DNA from: Anastatus disparis
Lineage: Eukaryota; Arthropoda; Insecta; Hymenoptera; Eupelmidae
Assembly: GCA_017163975.1 (NCBI GenBank)
Contig: JAFFSR010000237.1
Span: 372,001 to 436,000 of the forward strand
Length of the DNA: 64,000 nt
Direction of reading: 5' to 3'
Shown: one piece after another, positions 62,393 to 64,000 of the stretch
Layout of the letters: each line of letters begins with the position of its first letter
Position numbering within the stretch: position 1 is the stretch's first letter
Program-made: the position numbers and the translations under genes
The notes under the pieces: generated by a model
Databases searched by the model: none
What the model was told of the DNA's origin: nothing
What the model saw: the letters and a program-made list of their open reading frames with translations, nothing else

Positions 62393-62430
62393 AAAGTCGG
62401 TGTGCTTGAAGAATTTGTTTTCATACTTTT

Positions 62431-64000
62431 GTAGAGTTATAGATGCGGCTGATTGTAATTTTATACTTTTTTTGCTTTTTATTTGAATTCATTCAATTAT
62501 AAAAAAAATGTTCACGGATTCAACTCAATTATGAATATCAAATAAATCAATTTCATCAATAAAAATAAATGCAGTATTGTTTACGTAATATAAATTGTAT
62601 TATATTGCTGATCAATTAACAATTTCTCATCATGAAATTTACTGATGTAAGTGAAATTTCAACTGAAAATAATTTTATCGATCATACCGTAAATTCTAAC
62701 GGTTCAATTTCAATATAGAAAATTATTATTCATCCGATGATGAATTAAGTTTTAAGAATTCGTCGAACGATTAATCAAAGCTGTGATCAATAGTAATTTA
62801 AGTTGATTTTAAATGGACAAGAAAGTATTAAATTCACCAGAATCAGTATTCAAAGAATTTATTTATAAAAAAATTAATATTTGGATCTTTGCATTTATGT
62901 TTTTTTTTGTAAAATATATGAATAAATATTTTGAGACTTGTTAAATTTAAAAATTTTTGTTCAATGGTCAACAATAGCTTTGTGGATCAAGATCTATTTT
63001 TCGAAAGCAAAAATCACTTAACATTGAAATTCTGTTTTCGTTCAGTTAAACAAGATCCGCAAATTCTTATTCAACCTTAAAAAGTATATAAATTTTTATG
63101 ATACTTGAAACAACTTTTGGTAAAAGGAAGTTAATATATGCATAAATATATTCTAAATAAATTTTTTCAAAGTTTTTGTAAACTTTTTTCAAAATGATTC
63201 ATGATTATTTAAACAAAAGAAATCCTTATGGTTTCGATTTTATTAAAAATTGGTAAAAAATTTATACGATCATTAAATTTTGGATAAATCTTGGTTCTGA
63301 AAGTCTACGTGAACCAAAAAAGTTTCGGATTTAAAAATTTAAATGTATATTTTTTTATAAACTTATTTTTAAAATATACTGATTTTAAAATACTATTGAG
63401 TATGCTGATGTTAATTGATATTGTATTTTCATGAGTATAACTTATCTTTTTTTTAATTTCCTTATTCTAACCAAAGAATAAAAAGTGTCTATTAATTTTT
63501 TGTGTGATTTAATTCATAAAGATAAAATTCACGTGCGCACATACACATTAATATAAATGAAATTAATATAGTATTTTCTTCGTATCCCATATGACAATTA
63601 TGCAAGATTTTTTACGATTCTTATCTTTATTTTCATTTATAAAAACCGAATTTGTCTTGCTCACTAAATTAGAAAAAAACATTGAAAAAAATAACTAATT
63701 CTTAAAACTGGTTTTTAAGAATGTATGAAAGATAGCATAAGAATCTATGTTTGTTTCTTATTTTTGGAAATCACAAAACAGTGATTTATAATTACATGGA
63801 TTAAAATAAAAACTATTCAAATGTGTATCAATATAATATTAAGAAGTAAATTATTTCAATATTAATAAAATTCACAAAACTAATAACAAAATAATTATTT
63901 TCTTACCATTAAATTTTTTTATATTATTTACACACTTTTTTGTTTAACCGAAATGAGCGTAGAATAAAAAATAATCATACGCATCCTCATCAAGAGAAGA
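62431..64000. other. AT-rich non-coding DNA
   Basis: No gene, RNA or structured repeat recognised to the end of the window. Confidence 0.5.

Larger units (their letters stand above)
61740..62430. other. Island with a YY1/Pho-like site and an RFX X-box
   Basis: Complex sequence with a purine tract at 61850-61885 and a CG-rich stretch at 62080-62112 (GATGGCGGAGCGCCACGCGC). AAGATGGCGGA at 62080-62090 is a near-consensus YY1/Pho site, and TGCCGTGGTAAC at 62381-62392 is an X-box. No open frame of note. Confidence 0.4.

Noticed and set aside
1..64000. CRISPR array, operon, ribosome binding sites, bacterial terminators
   Set aside because: No regularly spaced repeats and no prokaryotic gene organisation. 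SINEs and microsatellites show that the DNA is from an animal nucleus.

Overview
The window is very AT-rich eukaryotic DNA with no intact protein-coding gene. Its tRNA-derived SINEs, abundant TA, TG, GA and TC microsatellites, many small palindromic DNA transposons and one decayed animal-type DNA transposase fit an insect, and I think a hymenopteran is most likely. This is inference from texture; no gene in the window fixes the species. Apart from the transposase relic, nearly all open frames lie in purine- or pyrimidine-rich low-complexity DNA or in SINEs, and I do not believe they are genes.

Two kinds of DNA alternate. The first is strongly AT-rich, drifting sequence that carries the transposable elements. 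These are six copies of one tRNA-headed SINE (8817-9014, 15909-16098, 20482-20670, 39187-39376, 48892-49085, 49531-49723), at least five members of a foldback family (11338-11535, 12876-13531, 48168-48841, 54421-54650, 58178-58400), two copies each of two smaller palindromic MITEs (7143-7336 with 27711-27848; 9582-9748 with 50787-50953), and single palindromic elements at 1-162 and 30773-30935. The second kind is a set of islands with more CpG and more complex sequence, mixed with GA/TC tracts: about 955-1420, 5700-6330, 14576-15240, 21640-23470, 31530-33320, 34190-35330, 36340-38060, 39890-40600, 41000-43200, 46900-47230, 52000-52740, 53030-53720, 55550-56400 and 61740-62430. Several carry motifs resembling YY1/Pho sites (AANATGGCG) and RFX X-boxes. 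I read them as candidate regulatory islands in a gene desert or a long intron. That reading needs cross-species conservation to support it.

The right end (59405-60850) holds the broken transposase gene, in three pieces separated by two frameshifts and interrupted by two stop codons. It is followed by a block of GAGTGA-type inverted repeats (60851-61330). The 18-bp palindrome of that block also occurs, in the opposite orientation, at 11971-11988, so the 11884-12200 segment may be a non-autonomous relative of the same transposon.

The strongest candidate for something undescribed is the foldback family. Its members share a terminus near ACAAGGAGARTGTCAGGG and an internal core near GTTACAGGCAATCAAA. 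One copy is a complete palindrome of about 670 bp with a plausible TCA target duplication.
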